From Cyanobacteria bacterium HKST-UBA04 (GTDB lineage: Bacteria > Cyanobacteriota > Vampirovibrionia > Vampirovibrionales > JAGQHJ01), in assembly GCA_020431915.1 (NCBI GenBank), contig JAGQHJ010000008.1, positions 1 to 53,733 of the forward strand: a stretch of 53,733 nt of DNA, read 5' to 3'. Of the stretch, positions 7,090-16,615 are shown piece by piece. Every line of letters starts with the position of its first letter. Position 1 is the stretch's first letter. Made by a program: the position numbers and the translations under genes. Below the pieces are notes generated by a model that did no database searches, was not told where the DNA came from, and saw nothing but the letters and a program-made list of their open reading frames with translations.

Positions 7090-10000
7090 ATGAACGTAAT
7101 GATGACCAACTTGCCTTCGCCAACCATCTCGCTGCTTAACCTGGTTATTGCAGCTGTTTTGGCGTTGGTCCCCATGGTTGTGTTTTGGGAGGTTCGGCAA
7201 AGACGCGCCTTTAAGTTTACGGCCCTGTGCTGGGCCTTGTTTGCTTTTCTGGCGGCACTCATTGCACGCTGCCTGGTGGTGGGGCTGGTTCCCTTTCTTT
7301 CGCCGCTGTGGCTGGCCACCACCTATGGGCCGGTATTGATTGGTACAAACCTTCTGCTGGTGCTTTCCGTACTGGTTATGGTCGGCTTTGTTATCCGAAA
7401 TATCGGTTCCTTGATGGCCTTTCGTGAAGCCCAGCTCAATGCTTCTGCTATCGAGCAGGCACACGAACGCTTCCAGTCTTTGTGTGACAGTGTGCCGGCC
7501 CTGATCTGGCAAAGTAACGTTGACGGACAGTGTACCTACTTCAACCAGTCATGGCTGGACTTTGTTGGCTCGACCCTCGAAGAGGAGTTGGACCGGGAGT
7601 GGTCGCGTCACCTTCATCCGCAGGATCGCCAATCCGTGGTGAGCCGATGTGTGCAGGCCATTGAGCAACGCCAGCCTTTTGAGATGGAATTGCGGCTGCG
7701 CCACGCCAACGGCACCTACCACTGGATGCTGAGCTCAGGCAAGCCCTACTACGACGGGGCTGGGCGCTATGCTGGTTATTTGGGCTCCTACATTGACATT
7801 GACGAACTCAAGCGTAACCAGGCCCGTTCCACCAAGCTGGCTGCCCTGGTTGACAGCAGTGACGATGCCATCTTCAGCAAAAACCACCATGGCACCATTA
7901 CCACGTGGAACCGGGGGGCAGAAGCCCTGTTTGGCTACAGTGCCAAAGAGGCTATCGGTCAGTCCGTGACGATGCTGTATCCGGCACCGTACCTCGACGA
8001 ATATGCCTACCTGATGGCTTTTACCGCTAAGGGGCAACGCATCTGCCAGTATGAAACCTTGCGCCTGGCCAAATCGGGCCACCTGGTCGACGTGTCCATT
8101 ACCCAGTCGCCCATCTATGACGAATCGGGCGAGATGATAGGGTTTTCGGTCATCTCGCGCGACATTTCCAAAACCAAGGCCATCCGGGTCAAGCTCGATG
8201 CCATTGTCTCCTCCTCGGCCGATGGCATCTTCCTGGTTAACAGCTTGGGCCAGCTGGAGTACGTCAACGCGGCCCTGGCCACCATGTTTGGTTACGAACC
8301 CCACGAGTTAAGCGGTCAGTTGATTAACACCCTCATTCCCAGTTTCCTGCCCCGCTTGGCCCAGGACAGCAGCGACCCGGATGCCATTGCCCTGTATCTG
8401 CAGTCCCACGAAACCCACGGTCAGGAATCAGGCCAGCAGGTACGTGCCAAAACCAAAACAGGCCAATTGTTTCCCGTTGAACTAACCTTGACCGAGCTGG
8501 ATTCGGCAACCAACGAGCAGCCCGTCTTTGCTGGAATCATCCGCGACATTAGCGAACTGAAAAAAGCGTACCAGCTTCTCGAAGAGCGTGACGAGCATTT
8601 TGATCTGGCGCTTCGATCGTCGGGTGTGGGGACATGGGATTGGGACATTACCACGGGCAAGCTGATGTGGGACGAGCACTTGCAGCGCCTGTTGGGGTTC
8701 AAGCAGGGCGAGTTTCGCGAGTCGCTCAAGCATTTTCTGGAACGGGTGCACCCCGATGATCGGCAGCAGGTGCAGGACCAGATTACCGAAATGCTGAGCA
8801 GCCTCAATCCGGTTGAGCTGGAATTCCGGGCTATACGGGCCGACACGCAGCAGGTGGTGACCCTGGTGAGCCGGGGCAAAATATACAGCAACGAGGCCGG
8901 TCAACCGGTACGGCTGGCTGGGGCATGTTGGGATATTACCCAGCAGTACGAAGACCAGCGGGCGTTGGAAAAACACACCCTGATTCTGGAAAATGCCCTG
9001 GACGGTATTGTGGAAGTGGCTGTTGATGGGCGCTACATTTTTGTCAATGAAGCCTATGCCGCCATGCATGGCTATACCCCCGAACAGATGATTGGCCAAT
9101 CGTGGGAAATTACCGTGGATGCCGACACCAAGCCCCTTGTTCTTGAGACGCTGGCAACCATGGCCGAGCATGGCCGGGCCGAGGCGACCATTATGGGTCT
9201 CAAGCGTGACGCAACCCGGTTTTACAAAAGCATTACCCTGGTGGCCAACCGGAATGAGACGGGAGAGTTAATCGGGTCTTACGGGTTTGTTCGCGACGTA
9301 ACCAGCGAAACCGAACTGAAGCAACAGTTGCAGGAAACCGCCGTGCAGCTGGAAGGGATTTTTAACCAGACCTTCCAGTTCATTGGCTTGATGAAGCCCG
9401 ACGGCACGTTGGTCAAGGTCAACGAAGCCGCCTGTATGGCCGCCGGCATTGATCCGAAGACGCCCTTAAACCAGAAATTCTGGGACACGCCTTTCTGGAA
9501 CAACTCGCCTGAGGCCCGGCAAATGTTGATGGAAGGATGCAAAAAGGCAGCCAAGGGCGAATTCGTGCGTTTTGAAGCCCGGCATGAGTTTCCCAACGGC
9601 GAAACCATTTATGTGGATACGTCGCTCAAGCCGGTATTTAATACGGAAGGGGTCGTGACCTGGATTATCCCGGAAGGCCGCGATATTTCCAGCCTGAAAC
9701 AAATTCAGCATTCCCTTGAGGAATCGCGCGAGCGTTACGAATTGGCCGTAGCCGGCTCCAACGACGGCATTTGGGACTGGAACCTGAAAACCAACGAGGT
9801 CTTCTATTCCAACCGTTTCAAGGAACTGCTCGGCTACCGCGACGACGAGTTTGAAAACTGTTTCGAATCCTGGCATCAGACGTTGCATCCCGATGATGTC
9901 GTGCGGGTTGATGCCGTCATTCAGGCCCACTTGAATGACAAAACCCCCTACCAGATTGAATACCGCTGCAAGCACAAGGAGGGGTTCTACAAGTGGTTTT

Positions 10001-12453
10001 ATGCCAAGGGCAAAGCCTTGTTCGACGAGCAGAACAAACCGTACCGGATGTCGGGATCGCTGAGCGACATCGACGATTTCAAGGCGGCCCTGGCCGAGCT
10101 GGCCAGCAGCAAGGAACGGTTTGAGCTGGCGGTTGACGGCGTAAATGATGGGGTATGGGACTGGGATATTGCAACGAACGCAGCCTACTTGTCCCCCCGT
10201 TTCAAGGAGCTCATGGGCTATGCGGATCATGAAATGGCCAACGACGGCGACGAATTTTTCAGCCGTCTGCATCCCGACGATTTGCCCCGGGTGCTCGAAG
10301 CCAAGCGGCAGCACTTCGAGGAGGGCAAGGCCTACATTATCGAGTTTCGGCTGAAAAACAAGGGCGGCCATTACCGGTGGTACTATTCGCGCGGCAAGGC
10401 CCAGTTTAACGATGACGGCAAACCGACGCGTATGGTTGGGTCGTTGTCCGACATCCACGACCGCAAGGAAGCCGAGCAGCAACTGGAGTTTGCCCGTATT
10501 ACCCTCGACGAGATTGCCGACCCGGTTTTTGTAAAAGATCGCCAACACCGGTGGGTTTTGTTTAACAAGTCCTTTGCCGACATGATTGGCGACAGCCCCG
10601 AAACCCTGCACATGAAAACCGACACCGACTACTTCCCGGAAGAGGAAGTAACCGTGTTTATTGCCAAGGACGAAGAGGTTTTCAACACCGATCAGACCAT
10701 CGTCAACGAAGAGGAACTGACCGATACCAACGGCTTGACCAAGTCTATCTCCACAAGCAAGCGTTCCTTTATTGGCAACGACGGTCACCCGTATATCGTC
10801 GGTTCGATTCGTGACATTACCCGCCAGAAGGAATCCGAGGCACTGTTTATCCGGGCCAAGGAGGAAGCCGAGAAGGCTGCCAAATTGAAGTCCGAGTTCT
10901 TGGCGACCATGACCCACGAAATCCGCACACCGCTCAACGCCGTGGTGGGTATGGTGCAACTGCTTCAACAGACACCGCTTTCCGACACCCAACGGCAGTA
11001 CATTGCCAACATGCGTATCGGCAGCGAAAGCCTGCTGTCCATCATCAATGACATCCTGGATTTCTCTCGCCTGGAGTCGGGCCGGCTGGAACTGGAGTCG
11101 CGGCCTTTCCTGCTCCATCCCTTTATCGAAGGCGTGTTCAGCCTGCTGCCCCAGTCCCTTATTTCAGAGAAAATGCTCGACATTGCCTTTGACATCAGCC
11201 ATGACGTCCCCCATGCCATTGAAGGGGACGAGGCCCGGCTGCGCCAGATACTGCTGAACCTGCTCAACAATGCCCTGAAGTTTACCGATACCGGTTCGGT
11301 GACGCTGGCCATCGGTTTGCATGACATAGACGGCCTGCACAACCTTGACGGCGGTAATCACGAACGGGTCAAGACGCTCAAATTCTGCGTCGCCGACACG
11401 GGGATTGGTATTGCCAAGGCCAAGCAGGGCCGGCTGTTCAATGCCTTTACCCAGGCCGATTCGTCAATGGTACGGAAGTACGGCGGTACGGGCTTGGGCC
11501 TCTCCATTTGCAAACACCTCACCCATGCCATGGGCGGGCGCATCTGGCTCGACAGCGAGGAAGGCCAGGGGGCTCGGTTCTACTTCACCGTTCAGGCCTG
11601 TGTGCCCAACCACGAGGTGATTGAGCAGCTTCAGCAACGCCAGCCCGGCCAGCACCATAATGTGCTGTACGGTGATACCGCCAAACGCGCGCCCCTTAAC
11701 ATCCTGGTGGCCGAAGACAACCGGATGAACCAACAGGTGATTATGAGCAGCCTGAAACTGTTGGGTTATGCCCCGGTGATGGTTGCTAGCGGGCTTCAGG
11801 CTATTGAAGCATGCAGCCAGGCTTCTTACGATCTGGTGCTGATGGACATTCAAATGCCGGACATGGACGGTCTGGAGGCGACCCGCCGCCTGTTGCAGGA
11901 CCATCCCGGCCTGACCATCGTGGCCATGACGGCCAACGTGCTCGATGAAAGCCAAGCCGAATACCGGCGGGTCGGTTTCAAGGATTTTTTGGCCAAGCCT
12001 TTTGAACTTGACGATTTAGTTGCCCTCTGTCAAAAATGGAGTTTGTATACCTGTTCGATATCCAACGTAATTCATGGAGATACCACTGTGCCTTCTGGAT
12101 CGAATCCGTCCACGGCCCAGGCCCTGGTTAACTTTGACAAAGCCCAGCAGTTAACCGGCCTCGATGGGGACGAACTAAAGGGGTTCTACGAGGACTTTGT
12201 AAGGGAGTGCCCCATTGATAAGCTGAAGCAGGCCCTTGCGCAAAAAGATCATGCGGCCATTGCCCGGGTGGCTCATGAGCTGAAAGGGGTTTTTGGGTTG
12301 TTCCAGATACCCCGGTTGCAGGAGCAGGCTACGGCCATTGAAACCATGGCCAAGACCAACGCCGACTTTGAGACGATTGAGGTTGTGTTTGAAACCCTGA
12401 GCGCCTTGTTTGATGAGGCAACTATACGAATTGAAGCCTATATGGCCCAATGA
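7090..12453 (+). CDS. Hybrid sensor histidine kinase, nine PAS domains, REC and Hpt
   Basis: About 1787 residues. Three membrane helices occupy roughly residues 5-115. Nine PAS repeats begin near residues 124, 249, 368, 503, 632, 754, 882, 1010 and 1132; several contain the DxxxWxWDxxT pattern of PAS_3 folds. The HisKA motif MTHEIRTPLN carries the phospho-acceptor His1276. The ATPase domain has N-box Asn1394, DTGIGI at 1436 and GGTGLGL. The receiver domain has Asp1586 in LMDIQMPD. A C-terminal Hpt domain (ARVAHELKG) has His1729. This is a full His-Asp-His phosphorelay in one protein. The response regulator just downstream is a plausible final acceptor. The stimulus is unknown. The start is uncertain (TTG 7072, ATG 7090, 7099 or 7102), with no Shine-Dalgarno. 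Confidence 0.93.
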   Translation: MNVMMTNLPSPTISLLNLVIAAVLALVPMVVFWEVRQRRAFKFTALCWALFAFLAALIARCLVVGLVPFLSPLWLATTYGPVLIGTNLLLVLSVLVMVGFVIRNIGSLMAFREAQLNASAIEQAHERFQSLCDSVPALIWQSNVDGQCTYFNQSWLDFVGSTLEEELDREWSRHLHPQDRQSVVSRCVQAIEQRQPFEMELRLRHANGTYHWMLSSGKPYYDGAGRYAGYLGSYIDIDELKRNQARSTKLAALVDSSDDAIFSKNHHGTITTWNRGAEALFGYSAKEAIGQSVTMLYPAPYLDEYAYLMAFTAKGQRICQYETLRLAKSGHLVDVSITQSPIYDESGEMIGFSVISRDISKTKAIRVKLDAIVSSSADGIFLVNSLGQLEYVNAALATMFGYEPHELSGQLINTLIPSFLPRLAQDSSDPDAIALYLQSHETHGQESGQQVRAKTKTGQLFPVELTLTELDSATNEQPVFAGIIRDISELKKAYQLLEERDEHFDLALRSSGVGTWDWDITTGKLMWDEHLQRLLGFKQGEFRESLKHFLERVHPDDRQQVQDQITEMLSSLNPVELEFRAIRADTQQVVTLVSRGKIYSNEAGQPVRLAGACWDITQQYEDQRALEKHTLILENALDGIVEVAVDGRYIFVNEAYAAMHGYTPEQMIGQSWEITVDADTKPLVLETLATMAEHGRAEATIMGLKRDATRFYKSITLVANRNETGELIGSYGFVRDVTSETELKQQLQETAVQLEGIFNQTFQFIGLMKPDGTLVKVNEAACMAAGIDPKTPLNQKFWDTPFWNNSPEARQMLMEGCKKAAKGEFVRFEARHEFPNGETIYVDTSLKPVFNTEGVVTWIIPEGRDISSLKQIQHSLEESRERYELAVAGSNDGIWDWNLKTNEVFYSNRFKELLGYRDDEFENCFESWHQTLHPDDVVRVDAVIQAHLNDKTPYQIEYRCKHKEGFYKWFYAKGKALFDEQNKPYRMSGSLSDIDDFKAALAELASSKERFELAVDGVNDGVWDWDIATNAAYLSPRFKELMGYADHEMANDGDEFFSRLHPDDLPRVLEAKRQHFEEGKAYIIEFRLKNKGGHYRWYYSRGKAQFNDDGKPTRMVGSLSDIHDRKEAEQQLEFARITLDEIADPVFVKDRQHRWVLFNKSFADMIGDSPETLHMKTDTDYFPEEEVTVFIAKDEEVFNTDQTIVNEEELTDTNGLTKSISTSKRSFIGNDGHPYIVGSIRDITRQKESEALFIRAKEEAEKAAKLKSEFLATMTHEIRTPLNAVVGMVQLLQQTPLSDTQRQYIANMRIGSESLLSIINDILDFSRLESGRLELESRPFLLHPFIEGVFSLLPQSLISEKMLDIAFDISHDVPHAIEGDEARLRQILLNLLNNALKFTDTGSVTLAIGLHDIDGLHNLDGGNHERVKTLKFCVADTGIGIAKAKQGRLFNAFTQADSSMVRKYGGTGLGLSICKHLTHAMGGRIWLDSEEGQGARFYFTVQACVPNHEVIEQLQQRQPGQHHNVLYGDTAKRAPLNILVAEDNRMNQQVIMSSLKLLGYAPVMVASGLQAIEACSQASYDLVLMDIQMPDMDGLEATRRLLQDHPGLTIVAMTANVLDESQAEYRRVGFKDFLAKPFELDDLVALCQKWSLYTCSISNVIHGDTTVPSGSNPSTAQALVNFDKAQQLTGLDGDELKGFYEDFVRECPIDKLKQALAQKDHAAIARVAHELKGVFGLFQIPRLQEQATAIETMAKTNADFETIEVVFETLSALFDEATIRIEAYMAQ

Positions 12454-12470
12454 AACCGGGGGCAAAGCAA

Positions 12471-12499
12471 TTTACGTCTTAAATAACAACTGCTATAAT
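12471..12499 (+). promoter_or_regulatory. Promoter of the NarL-type regulator
   Basis: TTTACG (12471-12476), 17 bases, TATAAT (12494-12499). It lies 18 bases after the kinase stop and about 190 bases before the regulator start, so the regulator can be transcribed separately from the kinase. The rest of 12454-12684 shows no gene. Confidence 0.55.
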
Positions 12500-12684
12500 A
12501 CCTAAGGCTAGGCTCGCTCGTCCTTTTCGGTAATTCGGTGGAGTTGGCCCGGTCAGATATACCGTATGATGTTAAACTGATGTCCGATGTGTCCCCTGTC
12601 ACGGGGGCCCGTTCTCTTCCTCCCCTTTTTCCTTGTTTTGGCCCTCACACCTGTCTAGGTCGTGTTATGGAGTGTACCTAACCG

Positions 12685-13377
12685 TTGGTGATCGAAGATA
12701 AGTCTGCGTCCGTCGCCACCATCCGGGTCCTGATTGTCGAGGATTCCAGTGTGGTTCGCCTGGGTATCCGAAAAATTCTGGAGAATTTTGGCGGGGTATC
12801 GGTCGTGGCCGAATGTGAAACCGGTGAAGAAGGCCTGAAGCTGTACGAAGCCCACGAGCCCGATGTGGTGTTGATGGACATCAGCCTGCCGGGTATCAGC
12901 GGGTTGGAATGCACCAAGGCCATTCTGGAACAGTGGCCCGATGCCAAGATTGTGGTTTTGACCTCCAGCCAGGAAGAGGATCTCGTTTACGAGGCGGTTC
13001 AATGCGGCGCCAACTCATTCTGTACCAAGAATGTGGATGCCGAAACACTGTACCACGTGCTTAAATCGTCCGTGGAAGGCGGTGCCTGGTTTGACCCATC
13101 CGTGGCCACCAACGTGTTGAGCAAGCTCAAAAGCAGTGGCGGGCAGGCCAAGCCCTCCGAAGAAATGGAATACTATCTCAACAAGCTTACCGATCGCGAA
13201 ACCGTTGCGTTGAAGCTGTTGACGGAAGGGCGCAACAACAACGAGATTGCCCAGGAAATGTTTATCAGCGTACACACGGCCAAGGTTTACGTCACCAACA
13301 TTATTTCGAAGCTGGAAGTGGAAAGCCGCACTCAAGCTGCTTTAAAGGCGCTCAAGTTGGGGATGGTCCGGCAGTAG
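12685..13377 (+). CDS. NarL/FixJ-type response regulator
   Basis: 230 residues. The receiver domain (about residues 13-130) has acidic pocket Glu19/Asp20, phospho-acceptor Asp65 in VLMDISLPG, and the conserved Thr/Ser and Lys in VVLTSS and CTKN. The C-terminal LuxR-type helix-turn-helix reads LTDRETVALKLLTEGRNN followed by EIAQEMFISVHTAKVYV. It should bind DNA when phosphorylated. No kinase other than the preceding hybrid kinase is nearby, so pairing is inferred from adjacency. A stop at 12679 forces a non-ATG start: TTG 12685 with GGAG about 12 bases upstream, or GTG 12688. Confidence 0.9.
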   Translation: MVIEDKSASVATIRVLIVEDSSVVRLGIRKILENFGGVSVVAECETGEEGLKLYEAHEPDVVLMDISLPGISGLECTKAILEQWPDAKIVVLTSSQEEDLVYEAVQCGANSFCTKNVDAETLYHVLKSSVEGGAWFDPSVATNVLSKLKSSGGQAKPSEEMEYYLNKLTDRETVALKLLTEGRNNNEIAQEMFISVHTAKVYVTNIISKLEVESRTQAALKALKLGMVRQ

Positions 13378-13378
13378 A

Positions 13379-14281
13379 CTACCCTTTGAGTGAGCCCGAC
13401 AGGGTGCCACTCATAAAGTAGCGTTGCAGGACAAAAAAGAACACGATGACGGGCAAGGCTGCCAGCACCGTGCCAGCGGCAATCAGGCGCCAGTTGGCGC
13501 TGAAGGCGCCCTGCAAATGCACCAGCCCCACGGGCAGGGTATACATGGTCTGCTTGCTCAGGACAATGCTGGGCCATAAAAATTCGCCCCAGTTGGCAAT
13601 AAAGGTAAACACCGCCAAGGTCGCCAGGGTGGGTTTAATCAGGGGGACGTAAATCTGGGTGAGTACCTGCCAACTGTTGCAGCCGTCGAGCACGGCCGAT
13701 TGCTCCAAATCCCGGGGAATTTGTACCATGGCCTGGCGCACGAAGAAAATACCAAACCCGCTGACGACAAACGGGATGATCAGCCCCAGATAGCCCCCGA
13801 TCGCGCTGGCCGAGTCGACCAGGTTCAGGTGCAGCATGATCATGTACAACGGAATCATGATCACCTGGAAGGGAATCATCATGGTGGCCAGAATAGCCAT
13901 GAACACCTGGTTTTTGCCGGCAAATTCGAAGCGGGCCAGCGGGTAGGCGGCCAGGGTACTGAAGATCAGGTTAAAAATCACGGCACTGCCGGTTACCAGT
14001 ACGCTGTTGGCAAAGTACAGGCCCAGTGGCACGGCCTGCCAAACGGCGGCAAAGTTTTGCAGGGTGGGCCGGGTGGGCACCAGTTCAGGCGGGAAGGCAA
14101 AAATATTGGCATCGGGCGATTTGAGTGCGGTGGACACCAGCCACAGGAACGGGCCGACGGAGGCCAGGGCCAGCAGGGCCAGCAGGGTATACACGGTGGC
14201 CTGCCGGACCAGGGTACCCAGATGTATCTGGGCCGGCACCTGTGTTTTGGGAGAGAGGGCGGGGGTGGTTGGGGCTGTCAT
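13379..14281 (-). CDS. Sugar ABC transporter permease (MalG/CUT1 type)
   Basis: 300 residues, six hydrophobic helices. The conserved cytoplasmic loop EQSAVLDGCNSWQVLTQIYV with IKP is the EAA-type motif that contacts the ATPase. It forms the inner-membrane channel with the MalF-type permease encoded just upstream, with which it shares a TAATG stop-start overlap at 14281-14283. The solute-binding protein and ATPase are not in the window, so substrate is unknown; the CUT1 family takes oligosaccharides, polyols or glycerol phosphates. It ends one base from the regulator gene on the other strand. Confidence 0.88.
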   Translation of the reverse strand: MTAPTTPALSPKTQVPAQIHLGTLVRQATVYTLLALLALASVGPFLWLVSTALKSPDANIFAFPPELVPTRPTLQNFAAVWQAVPLGLYFANSVLVTGSAVIFNLIFSTLAAYPLARFEFAGKNQVFMAILATMMIPFQVIMIPLYMIMLHLNLVDSASAIGGYLGLIIPFVVSGFGIFFVRQAMVQIPRDLEQSAVLDGCNSWQVLTQIYVPLIKPTLATLAVFTFIANWGEFLWPSIVLSKQTMYTLPVGLVHLQGAFSANWRLIAAGTVLAALPVIVFFFVLQRYFMSGTLSGSLKG

Positions 14282-15189
14282 TAGTACACACCGGCCTCCC
14301 GTTCCGCCTTGAGGTAAAACGTGTGGATGTGGATCAGGGACAGGGCAAAAATCACCACCATTAACAGAAACCCGGCTGCACAGGCCGTGCCGAGGTTCAG
14401 GTTGGCAAAGGCCTGATCATAAATGTAGTACACCAGGGTTTCGGTGGCCCCAACCGGTCCGCCCCGGGTCATGACGTAAATTTCGGTAAACACCTTCAGG
14501 CCGCCAATGGTGCTGATGATAGCCACCAGGGCCATGGTGGGTCGAAGAAAGGGGACGGTGACGTGCCAGTGGGTGGCTACGGGGCTTGCGCCGTCCATTT
14601 CGGCGGCTTCGTACAGGGTGCCGGGAATGCTTTGCAGGCTGGCCAGGTACATCAGCATGTAATACCCAAGGCCCTTCCAGACCACCATCAGGGCCACGGC
14701 AAACAGGGCCACGTCGGGCGCAATCAGCCAATCCACCTTGGGCAGTCCCAGCAAGGACAGGCCGTAGTTGAACAGCCCTTCGGAGGCATACAGCCACTTC
14801 CATGCGATACCGGCCACGACCAGCGACAGCACCACCGGCAGGTAGATGGCGGCTCGAAACACGGTGATGCCTCGCACGGACTGGTTGAGCAAAATGGCCA
14901 CGGGGATGGGCAGCACCATCATGGCAGGTACGACCATCAGCATGAAGGTGGCCGTGTTGTGCACCACTTGCCAGAAGTGCTCGTTGCCGAACAGCAGCTT
15001 GCCGTAGTTGTCCCAGCCGACAAAGTCGGGGGCAAAGAGGGCGTGGCTGTAATCGTGCATGCTCATCCACAACGCACTGGCCATCGGTACAAAGAAAAAC
15101 ACCACCAGCAGCACCAGAGGCACGGCCAAATAGGCCCATGCCATGCCGGGTCGGTGTTTCAAGGGGTTGGTGTCAGTAGCCATGGCCAT
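14281..15189 (-). CDS. Sugar ABC transporter permease (MalF/CUT1 type)
   Basis: About 302 residues with six hydrophobic helices, the first (AYLAVPLVLLVVFFFVPMAS) close to the N-terminus. The EAA loop YEAAEMDGASPVATHWHVTV followed by PFLRP is typical. It pairs with the downstream MalG-type permease in an operon. Start ATG 15189 (or 15183); a GTG at 15237 would add residues unlike the family. A TTGGGG/CCCCAA hairpin sits just upstream at 15192-15208 and may hide or replace the ribosome site, as no Shine-Dalgarno is visible. Confidence 0.88.
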   Translation of the reverse strand: MAMATDTNPLKHRPGMAWAYLAVPLVLLVVFFFVPMASALWMSMHDYSHALFAPDFVGWDNYGKLLFGNEHFWQVVHNTATFMLMVVPAMMVLPIPVAILLNQSVRGITVFRAAIYLPVVLSLVVAGIAWKWLYASEGLFNYGLSLLGLPKVDWLIAPDVALFAVALMVVWKGLGYYMLMYLASLQSIPGTLYEAAEMDGASPVATHWHVTVPFLRPTMALVAIISTIGGLKVFTEIYVMTRGGPVGATETLVYYIYDQAFANLNLGTACAAGFLLMVVIFALSLIHIHTFYLKAEREAGVY

Positions 15190-15191
15190 TT

Positions 15192-15208
15192 TTGGGGAGA
15201 GGCCCCAA
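15192..15208. promoter_or_regulatory. Inverted repeat at the permease operon start
   Basis: TTGGGG-agagg-CCCCAA ends two bases before the first permease ATG. It could be a translational hairpin or an operator between the candidate -10 (15258-15263, minus-strand TACAAT) and the gene. Confidence 0.35.
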
Positions 15209-15257
15209 GTTTTTCTCTCTTCTCGAACAGACAACACAACGAATGGGTTTAGTGCTT

Positions 15258-15263
15258 ATTGTA
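15258..15263 (-). promoter_or_regulatory. Candidate -10 element of the permease operon
   Basis: Minus-strand CGCTACAATAAG contains TACAAT at the right distance upstream of the permeases. No clear -35 is visible. The same string occurs ahead of hutU and, as CGCTATAATAAG, ahead of the hybrid kinase. Confidence 0.35.
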
Positions 15264-15272
15264 GCGGATCCC

Positions 15273-16271
15273 TTACCGGCACGGGACGGTTTTTTGTCGC
15301 GAAAACACCTCGTCGGCCATTGCCTCGGTTAGCGGGCTGAAGAAGGCGGCAGATGCAATCATGGCGGCGTTGTCCGTACAAAAGGCCATGTGCGGCAAGT
15401 GCAATTGCAGGCCTTGTTCGGTGCACCAGTCGGCCAACTGTTGGCGCAGGGCACTGTTGGCCGCTACGCCTCCGGCCACAGCCACGGTGGTATACCCCAG
15501 AGCCTGTTGAGCGGCCTGGGTCCGCTGAACCAGTGCCTGGACGGCAGCATGCTGAAAGCTAGCCGCCAGATCGGCCAAAGCGGTTTGGTCGTCAGCTTTC
15601 AGTTCATTTTGAGCCAGACGGGCCGTGGCGGTTTTCAGGCCGCTGAAGCTGAAGTCGAAGCGCCCTTGGGTTTTGCCGACCGGCAAGGCATAACGGGTGG
15701 CGTCTCCCGTCTGGGCCAGCTGGTCCAGTACCGGGCCGCCGGGATACCCCAGGCCCAGAACCCGTGCCACCTTGTCGTAGGTTTCACCCACAGCATCATC
15801 CAGGGTTTGCCCTAGCAGGGGCATGGTGTCGTAGGCCTGTACGTCCATCAATTGGCAGTGTCCCCCGCTGACGAGCAGGCACAGGAAAGGGGGTTCAAGG
15901 GTTGACTCAAGATAGTTCGAGGCAATGTGGCCGTGCAGGTGGTTTACCCCACGGAAGGGTTTGCCCGTAATAAAGGCCAGGGTTTTGGCTGCCTGGGCCC
16001 CTACCAGTAATGAGCCCACCAGGCCGGGGCCCAGAGTGGCGGCAAAGACGTCAATGTCCTGTAGGTCAAGCTGGCTTTCATCCATGGCTGCTTGTAACGC
16101 TTCGTTGGCCAGGATTAGATGTTGGCGAGAGGCAACTTCCGGTACCACGCCCCCATATTGCCGGTGGTTTTCTGCCTGAGAGCGTACCACGTTTGCAAAA
16201 ACACGTCGGCCATCCTCTACAATAGCCACGCTGGTTTCGTCACAACTGCTTTCAAAGGCAAGAATCTTCAT
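15273..16271 (-). CDS. tsaD: tRNA N6-adenosine threonylcarbamoyltransferase TsaD
   Basis: 332 residues. It begins MKILAFESSCDETSVAIV, the invariant TsaD opening, and has the metal-binding NHLHGHIASNY, LDDAVGETYDKVARVLGLGY, and a C-terminal AVAGGVAANSALR with FCTDNAAMIA. With TsaB/E (not in this window) it transfers threonylcarbamoyl to A37 of ANN-decoding tRNAs, an essential modification. The length is normal. The ATG at 16271 was chosen because it precedes the conserved opening directly; the frame stays open to 16325. The permeases downstream have their own -10-like element, so cotranscription is uncertain. Confidence 0.95.
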   Translation of the reverse strand: MKILAFESSCDETSVAIVEDGRRVFANVVRSQAENHRQYGGVVPEVASRQHLILANEALQAAMDESQLDLQDIDVFAATLGPGLVGSLLVGAQAAKTLAFITGKPFRGVNHLHGHIASNYLESTLEPPFLCLLVSGGHCQLMDVQAYDTMPLLGQTLDDAVGETYDKVARVLGLGYPGGPVLDQLAQTGDATRYALPVGKTQGRFDFSFSGLKTATARLAQNELKADDQTALADLAASFQHAAVQALVQRTQAAQQALGYTTVAVAGGVAANSALRQQLADWCTEQGLQLHLPHMAFCTDNAAMIASAAFFSPLTEAMADEVFSRQKTVPCR

Positions 16272-16615
16272 GCTTGAAGCATAGAGCCAGGGGCGGCACA
16301 AATCAATGCTTTTTTGGCTGACCAATGACGGGCCTATTCACGTGTTGACGTGTGCGGGTTTGCCGAAGTGGCCCGCCAGAAGGGTGACCACTCCCTCCCT
16401 TTGAGGCTGTAACATATGCTATACTCGACAGGGAGGCCTATGGGTCTCCCCTTGTCGCGACCTCGCTGTTTAGGGGTTGTTTTGGCGTAGAGAGGCTTGA
16501 AAATACGCGTGTTACAGGGACTCGATCCAGTTAAAGTTTTCTTGAATCGTTCAGGGGTTTTGGCCTGCCCGCAGGTGGGCTGGGCTAATCGTCATGCCAA
16601 AGGGGGGCGCCAGGC
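16272..16615. other. Divergent intergenic region, 344 bases
   Basis: No gene is seen. It separates tsaD (minus) from the cyclase-like ATPase gene (plus). It contains an extended -10 promoter for the plus strand and a hairpin at the predicted start of transcription (16426-16458: CGACAGGGAG paired with CTCCCCTTGTCG, with bulges). Confidence 0.5.
16417..16425 (+). promoter_or_regulatory. Extended -10 promoter of the cyclase-like ATPase gene
   Basis: TG-C-TATACT is an extended -10 motif. No good -35 is present, as is common with this class. The transcript would start near 16432 inside a hairpin and have a leader of about 185 bases. Confidence 0.45.

Noticed and set aside
9466..11118. Minus-strand open frame of 550 codons opposite the PAS array
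   Set aside because: It is antisense to a well-supported kinase, its translation is compositionally odd and matches no family, and long antisense frames are common opposite GC-rich genes.
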